Shown: positions 5,759 through 13,819, counted from the first letter of the stretch. The stretch is DNA of 14,302 bases from Faecalicatena fissicatena (GCA_001028025.1 LDAQ01000122.1:1-14302), one strand, 5' to 3'. Translations and numbers: made by a program. Notes: a model not told the origin generated them from the sequence alone.

Positions 5759-6604
5759 CTATTTCTGCCGTTCCAGATAATTATAAATCTCCCTTTTTTG
5801 AACTCCCCGGTCCTTCGCAACCATCTTCATAGCATCCTTTTTATCGATTCCCTGGGAAGTATATTGTTCCATATGTGCCTCGATGCTCATCTCTTCCCAT
5901 TTTTCCCGTTCCTCACGCACTGCCTCGCTTCGGCTGCGCCCTTCAATCACAAGTACACACTCTCCTTTTGGATCATGCTCCCCGTAATAGGCAGCCGCAT
6001 CCTCAAGTGTCGTACAAAATGCAGTCTCATGCCGTTTGGTCAGTTCTCTGCACACAGTAATCCGTCTGTCCCCCAGACGCTCCAGCAGAAGTTTTAACGT
6101 CTTCAATAGCCGGTGTGGGGCCTCATATAAAATAATGGTACGAAATTCATTCTCAAGCTCTTCTAACACCCACTCCCGTTCTTTCTTATCCGTTGGAAGA
6201 AACGCCTCAAAAGCAAACCGCCTGGTAGACAATCCGGATAATGTAAGCGCCGTAATACATGCCGCGGCACCGGGAAGCGAAGTTACTTCTATTCCGGCCT
6301 CATAGCACATCTTCACCAGCTCCTCCCCCGGATCTGAGATCCCCGGCGTTCCCGCATCTGTGATCAGTGCAATATTCTGGCCGGCCAGCAGCTTTTCCAC
6401 AAGCTTCTGCCCCTTTTCAAACTTGTTATATTCATGGTAGCTTGTCATGGGAGTCTGAATCTCAAAATGATTCAGCAGCCGGATACTGTTGCGCGTATCC
6501 TCAGCCGCTATCAGGTCAGCTTCCTTCAGCGTCCGAACCACCCGAAACGTCATATCTTCCAGATTCCCGATCGGGGTAGCACATAAGTATAATGTTCCTG
6601 ACAT
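5759..6604 (-). CDS. rsmI: 16S rRNA (cytidine-1402-2'-O)-methyltransferase RsmI
   Basis: A 281-residue tetrapyrrole-methylase-fold enzyme that uses S-adenosylmethionine to methylate the 2'-hydroxyl of C1402 in the ribosomal P site. Family motifs are all present: ATPIGNLEDMTFR at 9-21, AAEDTR at 33-38, ITDAGTPGISDPG at 81-93, a LPGAAA segment near 115 and GLSTRRFAFEAFLP after it. Length is that of the family. AAGGAGGG four bases before the ATG supports the start. It is the last gene of the holB-ricT-trmN6-rsmI operon, 12 bases after trmN6. B. subtilis has yazA (GIY-YIG) between the corresponding genes; it is missing here. Confidence 0.97.
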   Translation of the reverse strand: MSGTLYLCATPIGNLEDMTFRVVRTLKEADLIAAEDTRNSIRLLNHFEIQTPMTSYHEYNKFEKGQKLVEKLLAGQNIALITDAGTPGISDPGEELVKMCYEAGIEVTSLPGAAACITALTLSGLSTRRFAFEAFLPTDKKEREWVLEELENEFRTIILYEAPHRLLKTLKLLLERLGDRRITVCRELTKRHETAFCTTLEDAAAYYGEHDPKGECVLVIEGRSRSEAVREEREKWEEMSIEAHMEQYTSQGIDKKDAMKMVAKDRGVQKREIYNYLERQK

Positions 6605-6616
6605 AAACCCTCCTTA

Positions 6617-7336
6617 TCAGCTGCAGCTGTCCCGCCCGCCTCTATCGTACATAATGACAGGCGCCTCAATTTTTACTCTGGACTTCCCGCCTTTAATTCC
6701 TTCAATCAGAACCATCGAAGGCTCCTTATCCACATAAGGGTGAATAAACTGGATACGCTTTGGTTCAATCTTATACTGATTCATCTTAATAATAATTTCC
6801 GCAAGACGGAAAGGCTTATGTATCATATAAAACCTTCCCTTGCTCTCCTGCAGTAATTTCCCGCTCTCCCGTAAAATATCATCCAGCGTACAGAGCACCT
6901 CATGCCTGGCAATTGCCTTGGCATCCTGCGGATTCTGCAGTCCATGCTCCGACAGCATATAAGGCGGGTTTGTCACAATAACATCAAAAAAGGCAGGCCT
7001 GAATATCTCCGCTGCCTCTTTGATATCTCCTGTTACAATATCAATCTGATCCCCGAGCCGGTTATGCTCCACACTCCGCTCTGCCATATCTGCACTTTCC
7101 GCCTGTATCTCCAGTCCCGTAAAATGCTTTCCCCGCGTCTTCGCCGCAAGCAGAATCGGAAGGATACCAGTCCCTGTTCCCAGATCCAGAACCGTCTCAT
7201 CCTTTTTTACTCTAACAAAATCGGAGAGCAGCACGGCATCAATCCCAAAACAGAACCTCTCTGCATTCTGTATAATCTCATAACCGCCCAGCTGGAGGTC
7301 ATCCAGCCGCTCTCCCGGTTTCAACTTAGTTGTCAT
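6617..7336 (-). CDS. trmN6: tRNA1(Val) (adenine-37-N6)-methyltransferase-like protein (TrmN6/YabB)
   Basis: A 239-residue class I SAM-dependent methyltransferase. It shows motif I DLGTGTG at 51-57, an acidic motif II around GLEIQ (74-78) and the N6-adenine/glutamine-type catalytic motif NPPY at 123-126. Together with the N-terminal ERLDDLQLGGYEIIQ segment this matches the YabB/TrmN6 group, whose E. coli member methylates A37 of tRNA-Val; substrate here is inferred. The ATG overlaps the end of ricT by 11 bases; the nearest AAGGAG is about 12 bases away, so expression probably depends on coupling to ricT. It corresponds in position to B. subtilis yabB, but yabA, usually just before it, is absent. 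Confidence 0.9.
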   Translation of the reverse strand: MTTKLKPGERLDDLQLGGYEIIQNAERFCFGIDAVLLSDFVRVKKDETVLDLGTGTGILPILLAAKTRGKHFTGLEIQAESADMAERSVEHNRLGDQIDIVTGDIKEAAEIFRPAFFDVIVTNPPYMLSEHGLQNPQDAKAIARHEVLCTLDDILRESGKLLQESKGRFYMIHKPFRLAEIIIKMNQYKIEPKRIQFIHPYVDKEPSMVLIEGIKGGKSRVKIEAPVIMYDRGGRDSCS

Positions 7337-8231
7337 CTAACTTCGATGCTCCTTCACCTTTTTCCAGCGCGGCCAGCTTCTTCATCTCTTCCTTGGACAC
7401 CTTAGCTTTTTTGCGCCGCGGCCTGAATTTTAATTCCTCCGCTCTGTATTCGCGGATCTCTTTTTCGTCATTTTCCAGAATCACGATTACCTTAACCAGT
7501 TTCCGCAGAACACTCAGCGAATGAACTGAACCGGTAAGCCCTTCCGGCGTCGTTACGGAATCACCGAGAGAAGGAAGCTGGCTGTTCAGCTCCTCATATG
7601 TCTCCTCCTCGTTGGTCAGGCAGCACATCAGACGCCCGCATACCCCCGATATCTTAGTTGGATTCAGGGACAGATTCTGCTCCTTCGCCATCTTTATGGA
7701 AACTGCTGCAAATTCAGACAGATAGGTATTGCAGCACAGCGGCCTTCCGCATATTCCAATGCCACCGCGGATCTTCGTCTCATCTCTTACACCGATCTGA
7801 CGGAGTTCAATCCTGGTGCGGAACACTGCTGCCAGATCCTTAACCAGCTCCCTGAAATCTATCCTGCCGTCTGCCGTAAAATAAAACAGCACCTTATTAT
7901 TGTCAAATGTATATTCCGCGTCAATCAGCTTCATTTCCAGGCCGTGCTTGCGTATCTTCTCGAGACAGATCCGAAAGGCATCCTTTTCCTTCTCGCGGTT
8001 CTTCTCCTCAACGCGCCGGTCCTGCTCAGTAGCCACCCGGATCACCGACTTCAGAGGCTGCACTACCTCCTCGTCCTTCACTTCTTTCGGCCCGCTCACA
8101 ACTCGTCCGAATTCAACGCCCCTTGCAGTCTCTACAATTACATTGTCACCCTGTGTGATGTCAAACTTCCCTGGTGCAAAGAAATATATCTTTCCTGCGG
8201 TGCGGAATCTCACACCTATTACTTTCGTCAT
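7326..8231 (-). CDS. ricT: RicT (YaaT), PSP1-domain iron-sulfur protein
   Basis: A 301-residue PSP1-domain protein. In B. subtilis RicT forms a complex with RicA and RicF that carries iron-sulfur clusters and directs RNase Y in mRNA maturation, also affecting sporulation, competence and biofilm. The cysteine sets expected for cluster binding are seen: GICGRPLCC (C161, C166, C167) and GVCGRLMCC (C198, C203, C204). The C-terminal tail is lysine-rich and probably disordered. Its ribosome binding site AAAGGAG lies inside the last codons of holB, four bases before that gene ends, so the two are translationally linked. ricA and ricF are not in this window, as expected since they are encoded elsewhere in Bacillus. 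Confidence 0.95.
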   Translation of the reverse strand: MTKVIGVRFRTAGKIYFFAPGKFDITQGDNVIVETARGVEFGRVVSGPKEVKDEEVVQPLKSVIRVATEQDRRVEEKNREKEKDAFRICLEKIRKHGLEMKLIDAEYTFDNNKVLFYFTADGRIDFRELVKDLAAVFRTRIELRQIGVRDETKIRGGIGICGRPLCCNTYLSEFAAVSIKMAKEQNLSLNPTKISGVCGRLMCCLTNEEETYEELNSQLPSLGDSVTTPEGLTGSVHSLSVLRKLVKVIVILENDEKEIREYRAEELKFRPRRKKAKVSKEEMKKLAALEKGEGASKLDDN

Positions 8232-8235
8232 CCCG

Positions 8236-9231
8236 TTAATTCTCCTTTATCGTCAATAAAAGCAGTTCCATCGTCAGTTCAAAATTTACATTGGCTTTCA
8301 TGCGGGACTTTGCCTTCTCTAATGCATCCAGAATAATCTCAATCCCCTCATAGGAGCTCTTGCTCGCCCGATCTTTAATATACTTCAACTGATCAGAAAA
8401 TACAACCCTGTCCACGTTTCTAGTCGCCTTATAAATCAGTACGTCCCGATACCATATGGCGATCACATCCATATAATCCGTGATATCCAGTTTATAGGAC
8501 ATACAGCTCTTCACTGCCTCAATCAGCTCGCTCAGGTCCATATCATTGATATTTCTCAGCAAATGAACTGCTTCTTCCTTGATCTCATTAAAATGCTCGG
8601 AAGTGGCCAGCATAATAGCCTTCCCCATATTGCCCTGTGCAAAGGCCACACATACATCCGCTTTGTAATCCGGCACCTGCATCTGTTCCATCAGATACTT
8701 TTTCACAAGCTGGTCTTTAATATTCCTTAACTTGAGCATCACACATCTGGACCGTATTGTCGGAAGCAGCGTCTCCGCATTCTCCGTCAGGAGCATTATA
8801 ATTGCATATTCCGGCGGCTCCTCTATGGTCTTGAGAATTGCATTCTGTGCCTGTACGCTCATCATATCCGCATCTGCTATAATATAAATCTTATACCTGC
8901 TGCTGTAAGGCTTAATGACAATGTCATTATTCACCTGCTCACGTATATCGTCAATACTGACCGTATTCGGCTTCTCATGAGTCACCTTAATGATATCCGG
9001 CTGATTATTATTCATCGCCTGTTTACAGGACTGGCATTTACCGCAGGCATCCCCGTCTTCCTCCCGGTTCTGACACTGCAGACTCATTGCAAATAAATTA
9101 GCAAGCAGTTTCTTGCCTGAACCTTTTTCCCCATTCATTATATATGCATGTGAAACCTTGTCCGTCTTCACTGCATTGCCTATATATTGTATAATATTTT
9201 TGTGTCCAACTACATCCTTAAAACCGCTCAT
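8236..9231 (-). CDS. holB: DNA polymerase III subunit delta' (HolB)
   Basis: A 331-residue clamp-loader AAA+ subunit which, with delta and tau/gamma, loads the sliding clamp onto DNA. Motifs in order: a P-loop GEKGSGKK at 34-41, a zinc-binding set C53, C63, C66, C69, the sensor region NAILKTIEEP at 130-139 and the SRC motif at 161-163 that supplies the arginine finger. The P-loop ends in K rather than T/S, and delta' often has a non-functional P-loop. It is first in the operon with ricT, trmN6 and rsmI. AGGTG near the ATG supports the start. The intergenic region ahead of it contains a 7-base dyad and weak promoter-like boxes. Confidence 0.95.
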   Translation of the reverse strand: MSGFKDVVGHKNIIQYIGNAVKTDKVSHAYIMNGEKGSGKKLLANLFAMSLQCQNREEDGDACGKCQSCKQAMNNNQPDIIKVTHEKPNTVSIDDIREQVNNDIVIKPYSSRYKIYIIADADMMSVQAQNAILKTIEEPPEYAIIMLLTENAETLLPTIRSRCVMLKLRNIKDQLVKKYLMEQMQVPDYKADVCVAFAQGNMGKAIMLATSEHFNEIKEEAVHLLRNINDMDLSELIEAVKSCMSYKLDITDYMDVIAIWYRDVLIYKATRNVDRVVFSDQLKYIKDRASKSSYEGIEIILDALEKAKSRMKANVNFELTMELLLLTIKEN

Positions 9232-9289
9232 TACATCACCTGCTGCCTCTCTGTATTCCTTTGTAAGCTGATACTTTGTTTATTGATAT

Positions 9290-9349
9290 CTGTTCAGAAC
9301 CATGAACAGTTACGTTTATTGTACTATAGCATTCTTACAAAGTTGTGAA
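9290..9349 (-). promoter_or_regulatory. Control region upstream of the holB operon, with a 7-base dyad
   Basis: CTGTTCA (9290-9296) and TGAACAG (9303-9309) form a perfect 7-base inverted repeat with a 6-base centre, 59 bases before the holB ATG. On the minus strand TATAGT (9323-9328) or TACAAT (9318-9323) could be -10 boxes, with TTCACA (9344-9349) upstream, but the spacings (15 and 20) are poor. The dyad would fall just after the start of transcription, as an operator or a 5' leader hairpin. The rest of 9350-9568 is AT-rich and I see nothing coding in it. Confidence 0.35.
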
Positions 9350-9568
9350 CTACTCATTAAGTATATCATAATTTTTCGTGAAGATATAGCCCATAAATAC
9401 GGGATTTCTTTGTTATTTTATCGTCACCCTGTCTCTGTATTATATCATACGAAGAAGGTTATAAAACTGATTAAAAACTATGGAAACGTCGTATACTGCT
9501 GCTATTTTCCAAGTCACCCGCTTATTTTCTGATTGATGATATACTAAAAAATAAGTTTGTTTTTCAAT

Positions 9569-9597
9569 TTGTAAAATTTTATCCACTTTGTTACAAT
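9569..9597 (+). promoter_or_regulatory. Sigma-A promoter of the Eis-type acetyltransferase gene
   Basis: TTGTAA (9569-9574) and TACAAT (9592-9597) are 17 bases apart. Transcription from about 9604 gives a leader of roughly 134 nt before the ATG at 9738, containing a small GTGTG/CACAC hairpin (9609-9627 region) but no clear terminator. Confidence 0.6.
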
Positions 9598-9737
9598 ATA
9601 GACTAAAGTGTGCGCTGGGTTCACACAGAAACGAACCGCTGCCAGTGTCACCACAGCCGGATTGATAATTGATGGATCAGACCGCAAAGCAAGGTAATAA
9701 TATCATTAATATCCGAACTTTAGAAAGGATGAATCAG

Positions 9738-10946
9738 ATGAATAAAAAAAAATTAAAAATGCTGCCTGTCAGCAGCAAATATATGGAACAGTATAATGCA
9801 CTGCTACGGTATGTTTTTCAGGTAACAGACCAGGAACTCAGCTCAGTTGGATGGCAGGAAAAGGAAATCATCCGTGCGAAATTTCCCACCATGGAAAAAG
9901 CCGATGTAATCGGATGGTTTGATAATGACAACCTTGTTTCGCAAGTGGCCGTTTACCCAATGCAAGTCCAGATTTTTGGAAAAAAATATGCAATGGGCGG
10001 GCTTACGGGTGTTGGTACTTATCCGGAGTATTCAAATATGGGATTAATGCACAAGCTGCTGGAACAGGCCTTGAAGAATATGCGAAAAAAGGGACAGCAT
10101 ATATGCTATCTTTATCCCTACTCCATCCCCTATTACCGCAGGAAAGGATGGGAATTAGTTTCCGACAAAATATCCTATGAAATCAAAGACTATCAGCTTC
10201 CGAAAAACCGCCAGGTTGCAGGTTCTGTCCAAAGAGTCAGGACAGAAAGCGAAGAGCTGAAACTGGCATATGCCCGGTATGCAGAGCATACTCATGGGGC
10301 CGTTATCCGTGATGAACTGGCATGGAATGAATATTGGCTGTGGGATCCCGATGATATTATGGCAGCGATTTATTATAACGAGCACAATGAACCCGATGGA
10401 TATCTTATTTATTGGATCGCAAACGAAGTATTCTACATTAAAGATATGATATTTAACAATGAAGAAGCGCGTACCGGATTATGGAATTTTGTTTCAGCCC
10501 ATTTTTCTATGATCAATCAGGTAGAAGGAAATATATATACGGATGAGCCTCTGGCCTTTTTACTCGAAGATGCCAGTATTAAAGAGACGATCTCTCCGTA
10601 TTATATGGCCAGGATTGTAGACTTCCCAGCATTTATAGCAGACTACCCATTTAAGGCCGATGCTGCCGAGCGTGAGTGGCGATTTACCATGACTGACCCG
10701 ATCTTGGACTGTAATCAAGGTTCATTTTTATTAAAAATTTCCAAAAATGGACGTGGAGAAGTTATTAGTATAACAGATCAATGTACAGATAAAATCAGTA
10801 TTCAGACCATGACAACTATGCTGATGGGATACAAAAGACCTGATTATCTCGCTAAAATCGGGCGATTACAAACAAGTGAGGATATCATTGATATGCTGGA
10901 AGATGCCATTGAGCAGCAGACTCCGTATATATCTGATTACTTTTAA
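9738..10946 (+). CDS. Eis-family GNAT N-acetyltransferase
   Basis: With the start at 9738 the product is 402 residues, the length of mycobacterial Eis. The family joins two GNAT domains to a C-terminal sterol-carrier-like domain and acetylates amines, including aminoglycosides and some peptides, using acetyl-CoA. Here the acetyl-CoA site is GVGTYPEYSNMGL (91-103), and PYYRRKGWE (131-139) holds Y133, which lines up with the catalytic tyrosine of Eis. The chain ends in phenylalanine (YISDYF), and the C-terminal carboxylate of a terminal Phe is the catalytic base in Eis. AGAAAGGA is eight bases before 9738; the in-frame ATG at 9672 and TTG at 9669 lack a good site. It stands alone on the plus strand, against the neighbouring operons. 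Whether it gives drug resistance cannot be told. Confidence 0.88.
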   Translation: MNKKKLKMLPVSSKYMEQYNALLRYVFQVTDQELSSVGWQEKEIIRAKFPTMEKADVIGWFDNDNLVSQVAVYPMQVQIFGKKYAMGGLTGVGTYPEYSNMGLMHKLLEQALKNMRKKGQHICYLYPYSIPYYRRKGWELVSDKISYEIKDYQLPKNRQVAGSVQRVRTESEELKLAYARYAEHTHGAVIRDELAWNEYWLWDPDDIMAAIYYNEHNEPDGYLIYWIANEVFYIKDMIFNNEEARTGLWNFVSAHFSMINQVEGNIYTDEPLAFLLEDASIKETISPYYMARIVDFPAFIADYPFKADAAEREWRFTMTDPILDCNQGSFLLKISKNGRGEVISITDQCTDKISIQTMTTMLMGYKRPDYLAKIGRLQTSEDIIDMLEDAIEQQTPYISDYF

Positions 10947-11205
10947 AATTCCGGTAATACGGATGTAGGATATTACATTACTCAATACCTCCTGTGACGG
11001 CGTTGTTCAGGCCTTTTCTAAGCATGCAAAATGGCCGCAGATCGATTAAAAATGCCTCAGAAGGGATTTATTCACCAATACTCAATTTATCCCTGAATGG
11101 GCCAATAAAAGCAGAACTATTAAAGCAGACATACCTGGTTATATTATTTTTTATTTTCACTCATAATTTTTCCCAAATCCGGACATCCTATACCGAGGTG
11201 ATATT
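10947..11205. other. Intergenic region between the acetyltransferase and the small ORF
   Basis: These 259 bases hold no convincing gene. Small dyads are visible, such as GGCCTTTT and AAAATGGCC (about 11012-11039), but none is followed by a U-tract. A GTG-started frame from 10994 has no ribosome binding site. No strong promoter for the small ORF could be identified. Confidence 0.4.
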
Positions 11206-11361
11206 ATGGCATCTTATATAGCACCCGAACTCCGGGACAAGTTTGAATCATTACCGATAAACTTGAAAAACTGTATACTCGAAAAAAATGTTCAGTTAAA
11301 GAGCATTCACGATCTTATTCGTGTACTTGAGGATATAGTAGCAGAAGGAGAAGCAGAGTAA
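11206..11361 (+). CDS. Small conserved-looking protein of 51 residues, function unknown
   Basis: A short ORF from ATG 11206 to TAA 11359-11361 with a good GAGGTG site five bases upstream (11195-11200). The product starts MASYIAPELRDKFE and ends in an acidic tail (VAEGEAE). It is soluble, rich in charged residues and likely helical; the segment CILEKNVQLKSIHDLIRVLEDI-like part (cut by charged positions) has leucines at heptad-like spacing, so a short coiled coil or protein-binding helix is possible. I do not recognise a named family. It lies alone on the plus strand between the acetyltransferase and the converging kinase-like gene. The last six codons form the 5' arm of a perfect hairpin whose loop contains the stop codon. 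Confidence 0.7.
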   Translation: MASYIAPELRDKFESLPINLKNCILEKNVQLKSIHDLIRVLEDIVAEGEAE

Positions 11362-11376
11362 TCTGCTTCTCCTTCT
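11343..11376. terminator. Perfect 15-base-pair hairpin between two converging genes
   Basis: AGAAGGAGAAGCAGA (11343-11357) and TCTGCTTCTCCTTCT (11362-11376) pair perfectly around GTAA. The loop holds the TAA stop of the small ORF. A true U-tract is missing on both strands, so termination efficiency is uncertain; it could instead protect or stabilise the 3' ends of both transcripts. The converging kinase-like gene ends at 11394. Confidence 0.6.
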
Positions 11377-11393
11377 CTGTTCAAAAGAACTAT

Positions 11394-11987
11394 TTATAAA
11401 TCATCCATCTCTATCTTCAGATACGTTTGGATTTCCTCAATACATTCTTCCATGTTATCATTTTGAAATCGCTTTATAATCCCCGCATTATTCAGGTTCT
11501 CTTCCGAAAAATCCTCCTGATCTGCCAGGAACCGCCTGCACATTTCAGAGTATTTAGGTTCATTTTGCTGCCGCTCCCTCATAAGAGCCCGTGCAAGCCG
11601 CTCACCATCCTCCACTTCTATATAAACAGGGACCAGCCTGTCCTTTCCAAAATAACGCCGCATAGCCTCATATGACTGTAGTGTTCCAATCACAAGATAG
11701 TGATATTTATCCAGATCTATCTGTCCGTCATCTGCCGTGTAATACTTCCATACCCCGCACTTTGTATCATAGGCTCTCATCTCAATGACAGTCCCCTGCT
11801 TTTCCATCCTTTCCAGCTTTTTCTCATCCGTAAAATAATATTCCACCCCATCCGTCTCCCCTTCCCGGATCGGTCTTGTCGTATATAAAGTGATGGTCCT
11901 GAACTGAGGCAGCATTTCCTTTAGTTTTTTAAAAACTGTATCCTTACCTGAAGAACTTTTCCCCATAATGTAGCATATCTTACCCAT
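11394..11987 (-). CDS. Guanylate-kinase-like P-loop protein
   Basis: A 197-residue protein with a P-loop GKSSSGKDT (9-17) and the guanylate kinase segment TTRPIREGETDGVEYYF, in which the arginines, glutamate and tyrosine that hold GMP are kept. Further on, the usual FLEWA...YGT region reads VIEMRAYDTKCGVWKYY, so the glutamate remains but the tryptophan and YGT are lost. It may phosphorylate GMP or another nucleotide, or be a paralogue of the housekeeping enzyme. The ATG overlaps the end of the decarboxylase gene by eight bases and its GAGGTG site lies inside it, so the two are co-translated. In B. subtilis the same position next to the decarboxylase yaaO and before holB is held by thymidylate kinase (tmk), an unrelated P-loop kinase group. 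Confidence 0.8.
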   Translation of the reverse strand: MGKICYIMGKSSSGKDTVFKKLKEMLPQFRTITLYTTRPIREGETDGVEYYFTDEKKLERMEKQGTVIEMRAYDTKCGVWKYYTADDGQIDLDKYHYLVIGTLQSYEAMRRYFGKDRLVPVYIEVEDGERLARALMRERQQNEPKYSEMCRRFLADQEDFSEENLNNAGIIKRFQNDNMEECIEEIQTYLKIEMDDL

Positions 11988-13410
11988 TTATCAACACCTC
12001 AATTTTTTCTTCCTTTTTAATACCTTCCACGGAAAATCCCAGAGCACGGTATCTACTAAGCGCGGCAGCAACCTCTTCAGAAATCTCTTCCCCCGGAACA
12101 ATCAGCGGAATACCCGGGGGATAAACATAAGCATATTCTGAAGAAATTCTCCCCACGGATTCCTTCCAGTCCAGGCTTTCTGTCTTCCTGGCACTTCCTC
12201 TTCCGGCCGCTGACTGTGTCTCTGCGCTGGTATATACCTGTTTTAGCACAGGCAGTGAAAATTCATCCGTTCCTTCTTTTTCAACTGTCAGCTCAGAATC
12301 AATTTCCAGCAAAGCATCCGTGAGACGCTTCATGCCCTCTTTCGTATCCGCCATTGACGTCATGGCAATCACATAGGATCCGGCTGCCATTTCCATCTGC
12401 AGGTGATACCGCTCCAGAAGTATCTCATAGAGCTGCCTGCCTGTTATACCGGTTCTTTTTACCGAAATGACTATCTTGGATTTATCATAAACTTCTGTTT
12501 CAAGCAGTTTCAAACATTTTAATTTCTGCAGAATTTCCCGGGACCGCTGTAACAACACCGCATATTTTTCAAAATACAGATGCCCCATATCCTCCATCAT
12601 ATCTATGCATGCATCTATACTTGCCATCAGGACATAAGAAGGACTACTCGTCTGCAACATGTGCAGATACTTCCTGATCCCCTCGCTGATACCCAGGTTT
12701 TCTTTTAAATCGCTTTTTTCATTGATATGGATTAATGCAGTCTGCGTTAATGCTGGCAGGGTTTTGTGAAGGCTGTGGATAACAACATCCGCCCCCAGCG
12801 ACACCGAATTATCCGGAAAATATGGATGAAACCCCAAATGTGCTCCATGAGCCTCATCTACAATCAGAGGAATTCCTTTCCTGTGAACGGCAGCCGCAAT
12901 CGCTCCTATATCAGAAATAACCCCATCGTAAGTGGGGGAAGTAATAATAACTGCCCTGATATCCTCATATTTCCCCAGAGCATATTCCACATCTGATGTT
13001 TGAACCGGACCATTCAATTCTATATCTCCATAAAATTCAGGATAAATATAGACCGGACGCAACTCATTCATTAATACCGCATGATAGACCGATTTATGGC
13101 AGTTTCTGGCCATTAAAATTCTGTCCCCCTTTGCGGTACATCCCATAACAGCGCTCAATATACCAGATGTACTGCCATTAATCAAATAATGTGTCTCTGA
13201 AGAACGATACAGGGCTGCTGCACGCTCTTCAGCCTCCTGCAGAATGCCTCTTGCGTGGTGCAGATCATCAAATCCTTCTATTTCTGTAATATCGATTGCA
13301 TAGGGCAGATCACAGCCGGTCAGAATCCCTCGACGCTTATGTCCCGGCATATGAAAAGCATAATAATCCGTACGGTTGTACTCCCGCAGTTTTTTATATA
13401 AAGTATCCAT
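11980..13410 (-). CDS. Orn/Lys/Arg decarboxylase-family PLP-dependent enzyme (YaaO/SpeA-like)
   Basis: A 476-residue fold type I PLP enzyme of the short Gram-positive decarboxylase group. Hallmarks: HMPGHKRR at 20-27, the aspartate that holds the pyridine nitrogen and its histidine in DEAHGAH (D185, H188), the Schiff-base lysine K216 in HSLHKTLPALTQ, and the C-terminal YVYPPGIPLIVPGE. It should decarboxylate a basic amino acid to a polyamine precursor; which one (arginine, lysine, ornithine) cannot be read from the sequence. AGGAG seven bases before the ATG supports the start. It is the first gene of a pair with the guanylate-kinase-like gene, and the neighbourhood matches the yaaO-tmk-holB region of B. 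subtilis. Residues 385-405 are a low-complexity linker. Confidence 0.92.
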   Translation of the reverse strand: MDTLYKKLREYNRTDYYAFHMPGHKRRGILTGCDLPYAIDITEIEGFDDLHHARGILQEAEERAAALYRSSETHYLINGSTSGILSAVMGCTAKGDRILMARNCHKSVYHAVLMNELRPVYIYPEFYGDIELNGPVQTSDVEYALGKYEDIRAVIITSPTYDGVISDIGAIAAAVHRKGIPLIVDEAHGAHLGFHPYFPDNSVSLGADVVIHSLHKTLPALTQTALIHINEKSDLKENLGISEGIRKYLHMLQTSSPSYVLMASIDACIDMMEDMGHLYFEKYAVLLQRSREILQKLKCLKLLETEVYDKSKIVISVKRTGITGRQLYEILLERYHLQMEMAAGSYVIAMTSMADTKEGMKRLTDALLEIDSELTVEKEGTDEFSLPVLKQVYTSAETQSAAGRGSARKTESLDWKESVGRISSEYAYVYPPGIPLIVPGEEISEEVAAALSRYRALGFSVEGIKKEEKIEVLING

Positions 13411-13449
13411 TGCTGACTCCTGTTTCCCTCTCCATAGTACCCTCTTAAT

Positions 13450-13479
13450 ATGTTAACATAAAATACAGAGGTATCACAA
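13450..13479 (-). promoter_or_regulatory. Candidate promoter of the decarboxylase gene
   Basis: On the minus strand TTGTGA (13474-13479) and TAACAT (13450-13455) are 18 bases apart, in the gap after the tRNA terminator. Both boxes are moderate matches to sigma-A. Confidence 0.4.
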
Positions 13480-13493
13480 TCCTTTTAAGAAAC

Positions 13494-13535
13494 AAAAAAT
13501 ACCGCAATCCTCTAAAAATACTGGATTTGCGGCAT
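13494..13535 (-). terminator. Terminator of the tRNA operon
   Basis: On the minus strand ATGCCGCAAATCC and GGATTGCGGTAT pair over 12 positions with one bulged A, around a 12-nt AU-rich loop, followed by six U residues. It comes 11 bases after the tRNA-Lys gene and separates the tRNA block from the decarboxylase gene. Confidence 0.9.
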
Positions 13536-13545
13536 TTCTCTGTAA

Positions 13546-13618
13546 TGAGCGTGCGGGGATTCGAACCCCGGACAACTTGATTAAAAGTCAAGTGCTCTAC
13601 CAACTGAGCTACACGCCC
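13546..13618 (-). tRNA. tRNA-Lys(TTT)
   Basis: A 73-nt cloverleaf: acceptor GGGCGTG pairs with CACGCTC with one G-U, D-stem GCTC/GAGC, anticodon stem CTTGA/TCAAG with loop CTTTTAA (anticodon TTT), T-arm CGGGG-TTCGAAT-CCCCG. No CCA is encoded. Last gene of the tRNA block. Confidence 0.97.
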
Positions 13619-13651
13619 GTATGAACTTGTCTTTCTTTTTGGCAAAGAAAA

Positions 13652-13724
<73 letters not shown>

Positions 13725-13745
13725 ATTAGACTTAAAAAGTCTGAG

Positions 13746-13819
<74 letters not shown>

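Noticed and set aside
9302..9532. 76-residue plus-strand ORF in the holB/acetyltransferase gap
   Set aside because: No ribosome binding site and AT-rich random-like composition; it covers the holB control region.
9669..9737. Earlier starts of the acetyltransferase (TTG 9669, ATG 9672)
   Set aside because: No ribosome binding site, and the extra residues go beyond the usual family start; 9738 has AGAAAGGA eight bases upstream.
10994..11221. 75-residue plus-strand ORF starting with GTG
   Set aside because: No ribosome binding site, composition unlike a protein gene, and it overlaps the better-supported 51-residue ORF in another frame.
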